Source: Andrena cerasifolii (lineage: Eukaryota; Arthropoda; Insecta; Hymenoptera; Andrenidae). From it: a DNA stretch of 64,000 nt. The DNA is taken from the NCBI RefSeq assembly GCF_050908995.1, contig NC_135121.1:13826001-13890000 (forward strand). Reading direction: 5' to 3'. Made by a program: the position numbers and the translations under genes. Numbering within the stretch: position 1 is the first letter of the stretch; every line of letters begins with the position of its first letter. This document shows, piece after piece, positions 48,375-62,700 of the stretch. The notes under the pieces were generated by a model, which saw only the letters and a list, made by a program, of their open reading frames with translations, was not told the origin of the DNA and did not search any database.

Positions 48375-51300
48375 TTTAAACGAGGAGAAATATCTCTACT
48401 TCGAGCTTCTTTGTGTTTGGACTGGAGGTATTTCCTTTTTAAATGATATACACGAGAAAACTCGTGCTTCATTACGTACAGAGTTACTAATTCTTTAAGC
48501 AACGTAATCTTCCACAGTTGCGCGGAAACATACATTTAGGTTATAAAACACAACCTATATAGACATTCTAGTTTATCGCTGAAACGTAACTTTGTCTTTC
48601 GCGCGCTTTGCCGGTACACACGTTACCGTCCATAGAGAACATAAAAATTGCAATGATGCGCTAAAGATACGAAAGAGGCGTATGTATCCTGGCCGCGAGC
48701 AAGAAGAGAAAGAACGAACGGATTACAAATTTTCGGTCGTACATGCATGCATGCATACATACGTAGATGCTACAGGTATGCATGCGCGGATAGTAGTTTC
48801 ACCCCAACAGGGGTTCTCAAATGAATCGTCGTTAGTTTTAAGGGAATTTCGAGGGACCACGATGACGAATCCTGTGTCGGTGGCTAGCATCAACGATCTT
48901 GGATATACTATTGTATAGTGAGATTTTTCAATATATTTATTCGTATGGACAAGTTGGAGCATAGTGCACAATATATTTAATATATATGTATATACATATA
49001 TACGTACACATAAATATATATATACGTAAATATTTAATGCGTGTATATATATATGTATATATTAGGTAGGTAGTCTGAGGAAGGGGATCAGAGTACATTC
49101 TGGAGTTTGAACACAATATCTTACAATTTAACGACAAGATGCCTGCATTTCTGTACTTGCTTCTGTACGTAATGTTACTCGTATATTCATACATTCGAAG
49201 TGTATAATATGTATATAAAGCGTAACGACCCACTATTTGTATCATTCTAAAAAAAAGGAGACGAGAATACGGGTCCTTGTTCATTACGTTACGTTAGGTT
49301 TTTTTCAGTCCATCTTATGTTGTCATTTAGTTTACTCGTACGAACATTTTCGCAATGGATTATGCAACATTGTGGCAAATACGTAGTACTCGCTAGAGTA
49401 TACCCTTAATCGGAGGGTGTCTCCAATTGCTAATTACACGTTCGCTCTCTCTTTCTCTCTCTTTCTCCCCATCTATTTCCCTCCTCCCCCGGCCCACCGT
49501 CTGCTACTCTCACTATCTCATTTATGTTAGCAGGTAGGCGATTGATACGGGAGAGCTGCACAGTGACCGAACGAATGGTGCGGTGAAACGAAAGGAGGAT
49601 GAAACCTTGAACCGCACAATGTCTTTCGTAATCGTAATACGTTGCAAGTTTGCAGTCTGCCGTTTGCAATTTGCATATAAGTTGTACGATAAGATTACAA
49701 AAATCTAGGCGGTTGCGGTTTAGGATAATACTCGGTTTCGTGGAAGGGTTTCGTTTGGAATGAAGTGTGTTCGTGGGCTCGCGAAATTGACCAATAAACG
49801 AGCAGTATTTGACGATTGGAGACAGCTCCTTTTTCTCACGTAATTAGCGATTAACCATCTCTATTAAATTTCGTTTAAAAGCAAATACACTTTACAGTCT
49901 ATACAATCGATACAATTGTTGGTTTTCACGTCTTTGCTTTGTTCCGTCCTCCTTACGAGGAGAGCGGGGCAGGTCCAGGTACTTAGGCTATCTGCGTATT
50001 TTCGCAAAAATTCGTCAAGATCTTTCGTTTGCTCCGACCCTCTGTGTCGTGTCCCGTCGATTAACTTTTATAAAAATCACAGCGCAGCACCAGCATTTAC
50101 TTTAAAGCCTGCCCGTTTCTCCCTTGGAACACGCCTCATTAAAACTGAGGCGGCTGCACGCGCCCTTCGGCGCCCTGTACGCGGCTATAAACGAATCGCC
50201 ATTGCTATACACGAATTAAAAAAAACACGGCTTGATCTTTTTTCTTTTATTTGGCATTTGCGACACTATGCACGGCACGGTAAAACTATTTCCGAATTCT
50301 TGGCAACGCGTTTCACCAATCGTTCGTACAACGCTTCCATCTCGCATCGATACAATAATAAAATAATGTAACCGATAATTATTAATGAATAATCGTAATA
50401 AAAGATACAATGATAATAATCGTTACTAAACTAGTATTAGGTAGTCGCCTGGATACAATGCGCGTGTATCACGATGGCGCATTTATATACCTAACAGCTT
50501 CCCTTCCATTTTCTCATTAATTAGTCTTATCCGTCTTGTCTCTGCCCGCTCACACGTCTCGCGCGTCTCTCACTCTCTCGCACAATCGCTATCTCGGTCT
50601 CTCGCTAGCTCGCTCAATCACTCGCTCTCTTCTCTACCGTATTCCCGCGACACTAACTATCGTTATCCTTTAGTAAACAAATAGCATTCTAACGCAATCA
50701 ATGTACAATCACTTACCGTCACGTTATCGGTAATTTAGAATCCTGATTTCTCTTTACGCTCACACTCGCCTACAAGACAAGCGTCTCCGCTTTGTCTTCT
50801 TTTGATATCCTTACCGTACTACATACACCCGCCGACGGCTAATCAAATCATCTAAGAATCATGTTCTCGTCCATGCGCCACACGATTTCCCTACAAAAAT
50901 GTCGAGTTTTGCGAATTCGCAATCTTCTTTTTACAATAAAATACAACGATCTATAATTTCACCGCTAGTATACGCAACGTTCTCGTTTGACGTTCGCACG
51001 CGTCATACACAACATACGTATTCACGCAAGCATCCCCACGCACGCACGCATACACGCACAAACATAAGCACGCAAATACATGCACGATTCTCGTTTCTTC
51101 GTCAGCCACTCGCACACACTCTCTCCTACTACATTTTGACGAGCGATAAAAATGTTGCTTCGATTCGAAGGCATGCACGCAACGCGACGCTCGTATCTCA
51201 TCGAAGAAATATCGAGTTGATTCGTAGCGCAGTCGAAGCTTCGTGCTTGCTACGCGCCACGAGGGATTCTACGAGCATCCTCGAAGGAGTCAGTTTAACA

Positions 51301-52678
51301 CATTTCTCGTTCTTTCGTTTACTCGCGTCGCCCTTTGTTGTCGCGTGGCCAACCATCCGAATGCCTCGCTACGTCATTTCTGTTCGTTCACGTTCGTTTT
51401 ACCGCCTAGAAGCATTTCGAATTTGCGCGAGTTCCGACTCGCGATTGCGACGCGGCAAGTTTCGAAACGCTCTCACCGTTCTGACGCGACAGTACAATAC
51501 GTTATACGTACCGCGGCTAAGCTCCTATCAACCACGCCGTAATTACCGCTGTACACCACTTGCGTTTGGATTTCGGCTGTTACGTCTCTGTTTTCAATAC
51601 TAGTCATAATGAATCGCTGTTGTACCCGTAGGACGAACAGACCGTAATCAATTCGTCCTCGATAACTCCTACTCGAACCGATCAGCGAGGATACAATCGC
51701 GTAGCAAAACAAGTCCCTTTTCTCCCGCGTTTCAGAGCAACGGCACTTTACCCCACCAAAGTTTTTCTCGCGCGTTGGTCGAAACGCGTTCTGCGCGAGC
51801 GAACGCACCACCACCGTTCACCACCAACGTCGTGACTATACTGAAAACGTGTGTACGGCTCGTTCGTGCTCCCGTGTCGCCGAAAAATTTTGTTCGAATT
51901 TCGCATACGCTGCCTGTGCGCAAACTACGACGCACGACCACCTCGGGTCTTCCAACAAAGTTTTCCGCGTCCAGGACGCAGCGCGCGTTTCTGCGACCAA
52001 CTGGACCACTTCTTACTGGTCGATGCGTGGTGCAAAAGCTTCGCGGTAAATGAACCAATTGTTTCGTTTCGATTTGCTTCGCGTTTCGGCGCGAGGCGGC
52101 AAAGACACTTTACAGGACTCTTGCCGCCCCGAATCCACTTGGATTTGCTTGCGGAAATGTAGCGGTGAGTCTCGAGCGGGTTCTCCAGTTTGCTCACCAA
52201 TCGGAGTGCGATGATGGGCGGTTGTTTAGGTCGTCGCATCCTCCTACTCCCTCCTCTCTCGATCTGATTCTCCGATCGCACGTGGAACGATCGAGTCAGA
52301 GTCGGCGCAATCAGTTGGGCGGCAGTTGACAAAGACGGTTACGGAGACGGCGATGGCTCAGGCGACAACGGCAGAAGACAGAGCGAAACGTTCGTAGGCT
52401 GGTAAGTTGGCGTGCCGGCAGACGATGGCGTGTGAGTAGACGATAGTCGTTGAACACTGGCGTGCATTATCGGGGAAGAGGTAGCAGGCTCGAATTAGTG
52501 GTATACTCGAGAGGCCATCCTAGGATTGCCTGCCAGCAACGGCAGCGGCAGAATGCGGATGTCCCGCAGCGGTCGCGCCACTGACCGCCACTGATGGCGG
52601 ATGATGAGGCGTGTGGTGAGTTTGTGCGGAGGTGGGTCCGGTCGTTCCGGCAGCTAGTACGGGACCGGGGGCCGCGGG
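48375..52678. other. FOCAD upstream region and probable sbb 3' UTR/intergenic DNA
   Basis: No conserved reading frame. 50500-52678 is pyrimidine-rich on the plus strand with CACGCA and CTCTCG runs and could be the 3' UTR of sbb read from the other strand. AATAAA on the minus strand occurs at about 50245 and 48938, but the 3' end cannot be placed. An exon stop at 52679 sets the right edge. Confidence 0.45.
48955..49066. repeat. (TA)n/(ATGT)n-rich microsatellite
   Basis: Interrupted ATATAT, GTATAT and ACGTA runs between FOCAD and the sbb 3' end. Confidence 0.8.
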
Positions 52679-55600
52679 TCACTTGGGCGGGAATGGCGAG
52701 ATCACCGATGCAGCTACCGCGGCGGCCTGCTGACTCGCCAGCATTGCCGCTGCAACACACACACAGACAGATACCGGTTCATTAATTCCTTTCTTTTTCT
52801 CATCGTTCGCTCGTGCGTGCTTTCGTTCTTTCGCCGCGCAATCTCATCGAACTGTTCGCGGACGATAACGATTACGTTTGAGATCTAGCCCGAATCGGAT
52901 ACCTCGCGTTCGATCGGATCGAACGTACGAGTATGCGCGCCTCGCTCCTCGCTCCCTGTTCCAATCCCGCGGCCCTTGATCTCGGATGAGCGAACGATCT
53001 CGACGATTCCGCGCCACTCCAGCCCAAGTGTCGCGTGTAACAACGAGCGAGCAATTTCGGCAGAATATTAAAGCGAGTGAGAAGTGACGGGGAAGGAAGA
53101 AGAGAGAGATAGAAGACAGAGTACTCGCGGACGGCACGCGGAGAGGTAGACGCATGTATAAGGGTAGAAGGAAGCGGGTGATGTGAACAGAGGGAGGAGA
53201 AACAGGGACGCAATGCTAGTTGAATCGGCTACGATCGACGGAGCAGGTGATTTTTAAACTTCAATGTCTCGTCGATCCGAGCACCGCTCGCTGGATTAAG
53301 TCTCGACGCCTCGGCACGTCGAGCGGAGCTGATATCGCTGAGGAGTGATCTTGCCGATTGTCGTGCGTCGAGAAGGAATACCAATCGCGTGGAAATCGCG
53401 TGGAAATCGCGAGACTCGCAGAAGCGGGGCAACAACATTCAAATTCACCGAATTGGGGAGGTTTTGAGGAACTTGCGAATGGGTAGGCGGCGCTCGTTTG
53501 TCCGGACCAACCACGCGATTTCGGTCGCTCCGAGTTTCGCGATCTCGCTCGATCGATGACGAACACGTCTCGAGAAACACTTTTCGTACGAGCATTCCGT
53601 ATGGTTGTGTGGTTAGGAGAAGCTACCATCGTCGAGTAACGAGGAAATGAACCATTGTGGCGCCTGGCTCAGAGACAACTCTCGTACGCGTCACTGTACC
53701 CTGTACACTCTGGTGGAATTCGCGCTGATATCGTGGCAGTGGCGTTGCGGCAGACCGAGAAACGGAGGAAAGGCTGTACACGGGGGATCTACTTGTTTGA
53801 TTCTAGCGGAAGACTACGAAAGACTACGCGACCAAGTGCACGGTACATACCAGCAATCCTCCGTTTCGCAATTGCCCACGCGTGTTCGTTCTCTCGCTGT
53901 TCGCCGTGTTCGTGATCGCGAATCGTTTATTCTGCTACGAGCGCAGCACATGTCGCTGCGATCGGTAAAACGCACGGATCTCTTTTCTCGTTTCACGCGA
54001 CTCGCGACTCGAACGGTTCGTCGTTTTCCGGTTAATAATTATCACAGTCTGAACTATACGTCTAACTATGCGCCCTACGAGCCTCGTGGCAAACGGACCG
54101 CGACTTAACGTACCTACTCCTTTTACGCTCGTGCTTGTACATCGACACTTGCAAAGTATTCAGTCCGTTGTTAAGTAACAAATCGTCTAAACGAGTATTT
54201 ACATGTCTAAGTATCAATTGCAGTTGCGTGTATCGTTAAAAAATGTAGCTTGCAATTTGCCGGCGTAGCTGGCGCAGTTACGCGCTCGTCTGTTCACCGT
54301 TGTCGTCAAACTGTACCACTCTCTATCATTAAAATTATTTACACGCTTCTTTTCGCCGAATAATGCTCTTCCGAGGATCTGCGTCGTCTCGCTATCAGAT
54401 AGAAGGGTGAGCAAAGAAAAGAGCGAAGTGGTGTAAAGGGGGCAGAGGGCACTGGGGGAAGGAAACTCACGCACTGGCAAACGCTCTTCCAACGGAGTGG
54501 AGGTCCTTTGCATCTTCCTCCTTGATCTCCTCCATTCGGGATACTCTCGCAGCATCCGTATGCACCAATATGGTGTACGATTAGGCGACGATCAGGCTTC
54601 GACGGATTTAGATGAGTTTGCGTTTCGTGAGATCGCGTAACTGCTACGCGAAAATCCAAAGGCAATCCGAAAGCCTAATCTCCAGCAAAATAAATCACGA
54701 TAAGATTTCGGAATAAAATTCGGCGCGATAGAGCCGGGGTGGCCTATTTCCCTGCGCGTTCGCACTCGGGCAGGCAGGCCCGTGGCACGTGAGTGGACAC
54801 GTGATCGCGAACAGGAACGACACTGAAACCAAGACCGAGACCGAGACCAAGAACGAGAACAGGAATTGGAATGGAAATGGGAATGGGAAGGAGGCTTTCT
54901 CGAGCGGTCGGGTTAGGGGGCAGGAGCGGCGGCGATCGATTTCCTTCGACTCAAAGACGCTGAGTCGATTTAGTCCGTGACGCGATTAGCGGTTCCTGTC
55001 GCAAGTCTTACTGTCAGGGTCTGACAAGAGGCTTACCTCCATAAGGAGCGGGATATTGTCCGGTCAATAGGGGATAGCCCAGGCCTACGTGCGTGTGATG
55101 ATGGGTGTGCACGTGTCGCTGAGGCGGGGGCGATCTATTGTCTTTTGGCAAGGTTCCGGTGCCTGCGTCTACGGGTGGTTGCTGTTGCTGCTGCTGACCT
55201 CCTTGCTGGTTCTGCTGCTTGGCCGGGGCCTGTTGGCCCTGTGGCTGAGGCGGACCCGGGCCAGCTACCGAACTAGGCGGCCCGCTCGGTGGTCGCGACG
55301 GCGTCGGCCCCGCCGACGACGGACTCGCCGAGGCTGCGGACGCTTTCGGCGTCGGAGACTTGAGAGCACGCTCCTGAAGCTCGTGTATCTTGTGCGCCGA
55401 GTAATACTGATTGGCATGATGCTGAAGCAGATCCAAAGCTTTACCGCCGGGTGGCCTACTCAGATCCTCCGGCGCGTGATACCTCGGTAGCTGGTGGAGG
55501 TATGGGTTGCCGGAGTACGGCCCCGGAACCAACATCGGACTGAGGCCACGGTAGACCGGATGGCCAGGATCGAACGGCAACGCGCCGTAATGCTGGGGTT

Positions 55601-56061
55601 GCATGTAGCTCGGGTGAATATAGGCGTACTGGGAAGTAGGCGGTGGAGGACCTTGCGTCTCCATCGTTGGCTTTACACCCTCCTGCTTGCTCTTCGAGTC
55701 CTCGTTCTTTCCCAGGTCCTGAGGCTTCTCTTGCTTCGGCTGATGCTTCGGACTCGGAGGTGGCGCCTTCGCCTGTTGACTCTGCTTACTCGTCTCCTCC
55801 TTTCGCCTCTGATCACCCGCGTACAGGTAATATCTTCGGTCGTCCTGCATCGGGCCGGGTGGTGGCGGTGGTGGTGCCGCCCTTTGACTCTGAGAACCGT
55901 GGTAAACGTGGTACGGGCTCATCTGACTCTTCATCTCGATGCTCTCCTTCAGTATCTGATGATTCTCGTGCTGTTTATCCTTCAAGCTGGACTGCTGCGA
56001 CTGTGGCTCCTGCTTGATCTTGGCCTTTTGTTCGTGAATATCTTGCTCCTGCGCCTGTTGC

Positions 56062-56117
<56 letters not shown>

Positions 56118-59100
56118 GGAAACAGGTTGAGGAGGTTGATACGGATAGCCGGGTGGCATGTATCCACCGTATCCGCCGTAATAGTGCGGCTGTTGCTGCG
56201 GTTGCGGCAATGACTGGCTCAGCTCCTTCTTCTCCTTTTCCGCCACGACGCTCTGCAAGCTGGCCATCGTCGGCATCTGCGGTATGTTGAGCGGCTTCAT
56301 CTCCTGCTTTGGCGCAAGATCGTTAGGCTTCTGATCGACCGGCTTGCTTTCCTGCACGCTCGGCACCAGATATGGCGGTTGTCCGTAATAAGGATACATG
56401 CTGAAGTGAGCCGGCAAATGAGTAGCCGTAGTGGCCTTGCCGTCTTTCTCCTGGCTCTGCTTCGTCTTGTCGATCGGCTCGGCCTCGAGAACGGGCGCCG
56501 CGTCGTCGGAAATGTCCGAGTAGGCGGGGCTCTGAACGTCCTCCCTGGTGGAGTCGACGATCGGCGCCTCCAGCGGTGACGGATGGGGACTGCCTCCTGG
56601 CGATTTTCTCGACTTTTTCTTGTAGCCCTGAGGCTTCGAGGATCGCGGATCTTTGCTCTTGTCCTGCTCGGGCATCAGAGCCGCGGTCGGTTTAACTTTG
56701 AACTGTGGCATTTTCGCGTGGAGCGACACGCTCTGATATGGTTGCAAGTGCGACTGCACCCCCTGGCCGGGGTGGCCGGGTTGCGGAGGAGCCCCTTGCT
56801 GCGATACCTGACTCGCCAGACCCTGCAGTCCCGGATGTTGGCTCGCGATACTCTGCATATTTGTCGGCTGTGGCTGCTGTTGCAGTCCGGCTTGTTGCAC
56901 CACATGAGCCTGCGTCGGCTGTCCAAGCTGCGCGGACAGTGAATGCTGTACGGAAAGCTGGTGAGCTGGCGGCAGCTGCTGCTGTTGCTGCTGCTGCTGA
57001 ACGGCCGACTGCAGCTGCTGCGACTGCTGGTTCGATGCAAGTTGCTGCGCTGGTGAAGGCTGGCCAGGCTGCAACGATTGCTGACTCTGTTGCAGCAGGG
57101 GATTTTGTTGCTGGTGCTGCGACATTTGAGAGGGCTGAGGCGGTTGAGGAATATTCAACTGCGGAGGAATATTCGCGCTCGGATGAGGCGAGGGAATCGG
57201 CCTGGGCGACTGACTCGGTCGAGGACTCGGGCTTTGCGGGGAATTGGAACTACCCAACGACATTTGATTCTGCTGTTGCTGCTGCTGCTGCTGCACAGAC
57301 TGTTGCCTCGCAGAGGTCGGTATCGTGGAGGGTGGGGCCGGTAAGTCATCCTGTCCAAATCTGAGCACGCCTGGTTTCACGATACTCTTGTCCGAAGTGA
57401 GAAGAGTCGCGGGCGGTTCTATACTCGGCGAGGCAACCCGAGGAGGAGGAGGAGGCGTCTCTGGCGGCAGGCTGGTCGCAGGAGGGCTAGCCGACCTTAG
57501 GGGTGTTCCCTCGGGTTTGTCGACGGGCGATTTAACCGGCGTCGCTGGGCTCGGAGCCTCGATATTGCTCTCGTCGTTTTCGGACATGCTCGTGATTCCT
57601 TCCTTGGTGTCGTCATCGTCCGCCGATCCGTGCGCGTGACTCTGATGATACTTGAGCCCGTTGATGTGTTTGTACTTTTTGTTGCAATTCGGCTCCGGGC
57701 ACTCGAGCAGCACTGGGCTCGCCGGCGGAGAGCCGCTAGGAGGCGTCGGCGGGGGTGCGCGCCTCTTGTTCTTGTCCTCCTCTTCGGGTCCGCGAGACTT
57801 CCGCTTAGCTGCTGGATCCGGTCGCGGTGGAACGAAAGCCGCTGGACTCGGACTCGCCGCTGGCGAACCTTGAGCTCCGCGACGTCCCTTGGCGCCGCCG
57901 TTCCGTAGCTTGCTGTGCACCGAACTCCTCGTTTCCGTGAAGTTGCTCAGATCGTTGCCCGGAGTGGCGTTCGCCGCGGCTCTTCCGCGCTTCCCGCGCC
58001 CCTTGGGCGTTCGAGCGTCTAGATCACTGGTCGGCGAATCGCAGAACCTCGGCGGCGCCCAATCGTGGCGAGTGCAGTCCAATAACGTACCCACGTACGT
58101 TTTCCCTCGCCACGTCACGTTCACCACCAGTACACCTGCAACCAACACACCAGGCTCGGTCTGACCAAGTGACCACGCGTAACACGATTCTTGCGGCGTC
58201 CTAGCGAGTCCGAAGCGTCCTTCGCTCGATCGCGTAAATCTACCTGCTTTGCCGGCAAAACTTTCACAGGGACGAGCGTGAAGGAGAGTCGAAACGAAAA
58301 AGACAACGACTGGCCTTTGATAGAAATTTTGTGGCAGACGCGATAGGAAGGATCGCAGTGTTATGCTGCTAACTCAAGTTCGATAGCTCCCCGAGGAGTT
58401 ACTTGGGGTGGAACGCGCTTTCTTGCCTAGATCAACTATAACACGCGTCGACACCATCGACCTACGCTAATTCGCGAAATCTTGGAGCAAGCAAAGTGAA
58501 TCGGAATATGTGTATTAGGGTGGCTCTTATTTTCGACCTTTGAATTTTCTTCGCCGCACCCCTCAGAACAGTTCCAAGTGATTAAAAAAAATCCGTGTAC
58601 AGTTTGAGCCCGATCGGATAACGGGAAAAGGTGCCCCTGGGCCCCTGAACATTTAAATAATTATTTAATAGCTCACGAAATCGATTTTATATAATATCCT
58701 CCAAGTTATTCATTACATAAAAAAATATGACAAACAAAAGTTGTAGATCCAGACAAGAAGCTTCTTTTATGTTGTATTACTTTTTCTCGTGCAACAAACG
58801 GTTTTCGAAAAAAGTACGAAAAACTAAAAAAAAAAAAATTTTCATTTTTCAAATATTGAAAGTTTAAAGCCTTTTCAAACATTTTATATTTATGAAGGCA
58901 AAAAAAAAATTATTTTTGAGGACAAGTTTTTAAAAATTTAATTAATTTTTTTCATATTTTCAGTATTTGATATGCCGTGCATGTTTCCTGAAAATTTGGG
59001 ACTGAAATTCACAAAACTATCGAAAATATAGACATCAGAAGCGTTTTGCGCATCTCGATATATGCTCCGCCTTAAACGTTTAAAAAATAGTCCTCGAAAA

Positions 59101-59707
59101 TAAAAATTACATTTTTTATCTTCGCCTTCACAAATAAAAAGTGTTCGAGAAGGCTTTAAACGTTCAATATTTGAAAAATAAAAATTTTTTTTTTAAGTGT
59201 TTCAGATTTTTTTCGAAAATCGTTTGTCGCACGAGAAAAAGTAACAAAACATAAAAGATGCTCCTTGTCCGGATCTGCAACATTTGTTTGACATTTATTT
59301 TTACACAATCAATAACTTGGAGGATATTATATAAAATCGACTGTGCGAGCTGTTAAATAATCATTTAAACGTTCAAACGCCTCGGTGCAGCTATTCCCGT
59401 TATCCAATCGAGCTCAAACTTTACACAGATTTTTTTTTATCTTTTCTAACTATTCTGGGGAGTGCCGCGAAGAAAATCTTGAATAGAAATTTCACCAAGA
59501 GTAAAATAAGAGCCACCCTAACGTATACGCGCGTATACGGGGAGACGCGACTCGATGGTAACTGAACGTCGCCTGAAACTCACCTCCTTCGGTTTCGTGC
59601 CAAACGATACCCTCGAGAGTCACCGACGTGCCAGGTTCGCAGGGGCCTAAACATTCTGGCTCTGTAATGGTCCCCACGCTGGTCCCGACGCACACGTCGG
59701 ACATGTC
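52679..59707 (-). CDS. sbb: scribbler / ZNF608-ZNF609 family nuclear protein, 3' part (5' exons outside window)
   Basis: Visible exons on the minus strand: 59584-59707, 55037-58135 and 52679-52749, joining in phase 1 at both junctions. The first exon carries TEPECLGPCEPGTSV and EGIVWHETEGG, and the second starts VLVVNVTWRGKTYVGTLLDC then HDWAPPRFC, which is the signature N-terminal block of ZNF608/ZNF609. One C2H2 finger (ECPEPNCNKKYKHINGLKYH..H) is at about 57630-57702. The rest of the 3.1-kb exon is low complexity, rich in Pro, Ser and Gln, with a run of more than 20 Gln at 56045-56120. The last small exon encodes an Ala-rich end (MLASQQAAAVAA...SPFPPK) with the stop at 52679. Known role: scribbler/brakeless/master of thickveins is a nuclear transcriptional co-repressor acting in photoreceptor axon targeting, larval locomotion and wing Dpp signalling. 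If the donor at 55031-55036 is not used, the frame stops at 55014. Confidence 0.93.
56045..56120 (-). repeat. CAG/CAA repeat coding a polyglutamine run in sbb
   Basis: On the minus strand mixed CAG and CAA codons encode more than 20 consecutive glutamines inside the big sbb exon. Shorter runs occur at about 56975-57000 and 57270-57295. The CAA interruptions should make the tract more stable than pure CAG. Confidence 0.95.
58518..59518. mobile_element. 1-kb foldback element inside an sbb intron
   Basis: Terminal inverted repeats GGGTGGCTCTTATTTT are flanked by TA (58516-58517 and 59519-59520). Imperfect inverted arms extend about 410 bp on each side, matching through TCCGATC/GTTATCC, AATATCCTCCAA and TTTTCTCGTGC. 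It fills most of the 1448-bp intron between sbb exons 59584-59707 and 55037-58135. Confidence 0.75.
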
Positions 59708-62700
59708 CTGCAATCACAAAATTTACGTGTACATCGTTGAACCGCCAGTGCGCGGCAGATCCCGCGAGCAAACTCCTGCCACTTAAATTAACGGCGCATT
59801 TTTACGCTCTGTCTTTTCGTCCACTAATAAACTCGATGATTTCGAGGACGTACTTCCTCGAGGCTGCGACATACTTTCACCGTCATTCGACACACGCTCT
59901 ATCACTCTTTCTCTCTTCCCTTTCCTCCTACCTGCCTACCCGTCTCTGCGCGTACAACGTATGCGTGCCACTCCCTATCTGCACGTACTACTCGCACATT
60001 TTGGTCAATCGCTCCTCTCAAATAGTGGCAAGGACAAGCGAGCCACAAACTCGAGCGAAGATAAGAAAAACTCGTATCTCGTGCTGGTAAAAAGGCATTG
60101 ATACTGGGCGTATCACGATAATTTGAAATTTAACTCGAGCCTCTACATCGTTGCAACATCGAATTGATTACAGCGGAGGGGGGGAGATGAGCTCGATGCG
60201 AAAAGGAGCGTGAGAGTTTCAGGAAAAGAAAAGCGAATAAAAGCCTACTCTGCGAAAGAATATACTTATGCAACGACACGGGCACCGATAGAGAAGCGAG
60301 ATCTAGATACTTGCTGTTTTCGTACGTGACAAATGGAGCGTACGTTTTAGAATTTTCCATTAGCTCGCAGTGTAGGGCAAACGACGTCTACTCGCGCGCA
60401 AAAAATACAACGTTCTCGTAAAACATATGTGCACAGGTGCGGGTGCAGCAGCAGCAGCAGCTCCTCAGCGATGGTACGTAACGTAAGCGTGGGACAAGCA
60501 CGTGTGCGCCGCCTCTGGTACATACCTACTCTAATAAACGTACCTCGATCGAATCGCGTTGTCACGCGACGTACTTCGCGCCGCATAATTCTCATCGCGA
60601 TAACAATGATTTATGCAAGTGCAAGCGGCGCCTTCAACGATCGATCCACAGAAACATTGTGTCCCTGCTTCCTCCCTGCGGATCTGTCATTGCGCTATCC
60701 ACCTTCGACGCGCGAAACGAAAAGCTCCAGGTGAGAAAGGGGTTCGTGCGTAAGCCGGTCGTTAATTCGAGCAAGATCTCGCCTCTGTCACCGGGCGGCT
60801 AAAACGGAAGCGATGAAGCTGCAGGTGCCACGAGTTTGCGTTCTCTCGGTCCGAATGGAGAGTGGAGACAGCACACGAAATTGTACTATGTCCTTGGTAA
60901 CCGAGCCAATTTCGTAATACTTTCCTCGGAACCGATAGCTTTGAATAGCTGATTGGATCTAAACGACCGTAACGACTGCGAATCGATAGGGAAGTGGGAT
61001 GAATGGCAGTGTACGCGATGTCCGATTCACGCGAGCATCGTCCAGAGACGCAACTTTGGAAAGGCGAGTTGATGGCTCCGACGATGTGTGTTCCTCTCCG
61101 TCTTGGCTCGCCGAACGAACAATTGGTCGCAAACCCAATTCTGTACCCAATTCGCTCCCTCTACTCTTTAATATCTGCTCTCCTTCTCTCTCTCTCTCGT
61201 CTTCCCTCCCCTAGCCACTATTACTCTGTACTCTGCACACCGTGTTCCCACCCTGCTTCTTTTCCCCTGCCTCCTCCACCCTCTTCTTATCGCCACTCGA
61301 CCGTCAAACGATACAGCCGCTTATATTTCCGCGCTTAAACCGCTAATCGGCCTACGCGCTGCTCCAGTCTACCGATTACCCGGCATTTGCTCGCCGTCCT
61401 CCGTTACTTTATCCTATCCGCACTTTACTTTTCCATCAAGCGCGCCACGCAGGAGTATCGAGGGAAACAATTACCAGTGTTTGCTAAAACGCCAGGGGAA
61501 CTGTTAGAATTCCAGTTTTCTTCTTCTTTATTTCGTCAACGACGGAAGTGGATACAAACGGGAGAAGAATTATTGTTGGCTCGTGCAACAGCAATTACTG
61601 CTTAGACGGGACGGCGCACAGTGGGGCTGGCGAGGAAAAGAGTCTTAAATATGGAAGTTATATTTTTGTGTATTCATCACTGTATCCTGATAGCCAATTG
61701 GCCAAAGTATCTAACCATGCAGACACCCTACGTCATATTCGTGTTAATTAGAAAGAAAAAATTCATCTGAAGTTGACCTTTCGTATTCCGACGGGAATCA
61801 TGCCAATATTCCTACCAGATTGTCGATTGTTTTCGGAATTCCTGTAGATATGTATAATTTTCTACCTCGTGTATTTCGAATGTGCAGGGGAGAGTCCTAC
61901 AGTATCGGCCACTCCAAGTTTTGATACTTTGACTTGGGCTATTGCTGGTAAAAATTAAATTTCAAGAAAGTGATTTGTAGTACAATAGTTGGGTCCTTTA
62001 CCCTATAGTATTTATTTATTTCTCCATCGATAGTGCAATTAACTAACATTAGAAGCGAGATAGTAGGACTCTCCTCTATAGCCTCAGCTTATTTATCACA
62101 TAAATACTTTTCGAAATCACTTCACCGAAAGTAATCCTACTATACAACTTCAAATGGAGCTACCTAGTATCTCAAGTCATCATTAACTCTTTTAGGTGTA
62201 TAATGAAGCTCCGCCTTCCTCCGGGCTCTAGATAGTACTATTTGAAAGCAGATACCATCGACTAACAGCCCTGTAAAAATTGGCTGCGTTTTTTTTTTGC
62301 AACTTTGGCTGTTATTAGAACTTAATCACAAGAGTGCGCTGTGCTTGCGATTTGGCACAAAACTCATCGCATCGCTGTTTCTTGCTATTTTTGAATACGT
62401 TTTAATAGTTTTAGTTTGTATGGACTGTAATATGAACTACTTTAAATAATAAAAAACAATAAAATAGCAATAAAAATTATAAATAAAGTATTGTTGGCAT
62501 AATCATTACAGAGAAAACATATTTCATAATTATTTACTAATACTTATGTAATATTCCTTTTTCCATTATAAATTAAGATTTTAAGTCTTATAACTTATGC
62601 CTTATTTTACATAAACGCATATGATTGCTTAATGTTTATGAAATCTACGCGTAAAGAAACTTTGATGTAAATAGTTCTAAATGTTATAAGATATCAATTA

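Noticed and set aside
55494..56213. A 239-codon plus-strand frame rich in leucine
   Set aside because: It is the antisense of the CAG-rich sbb exon; CTG read as Leu gives the leucine runs.
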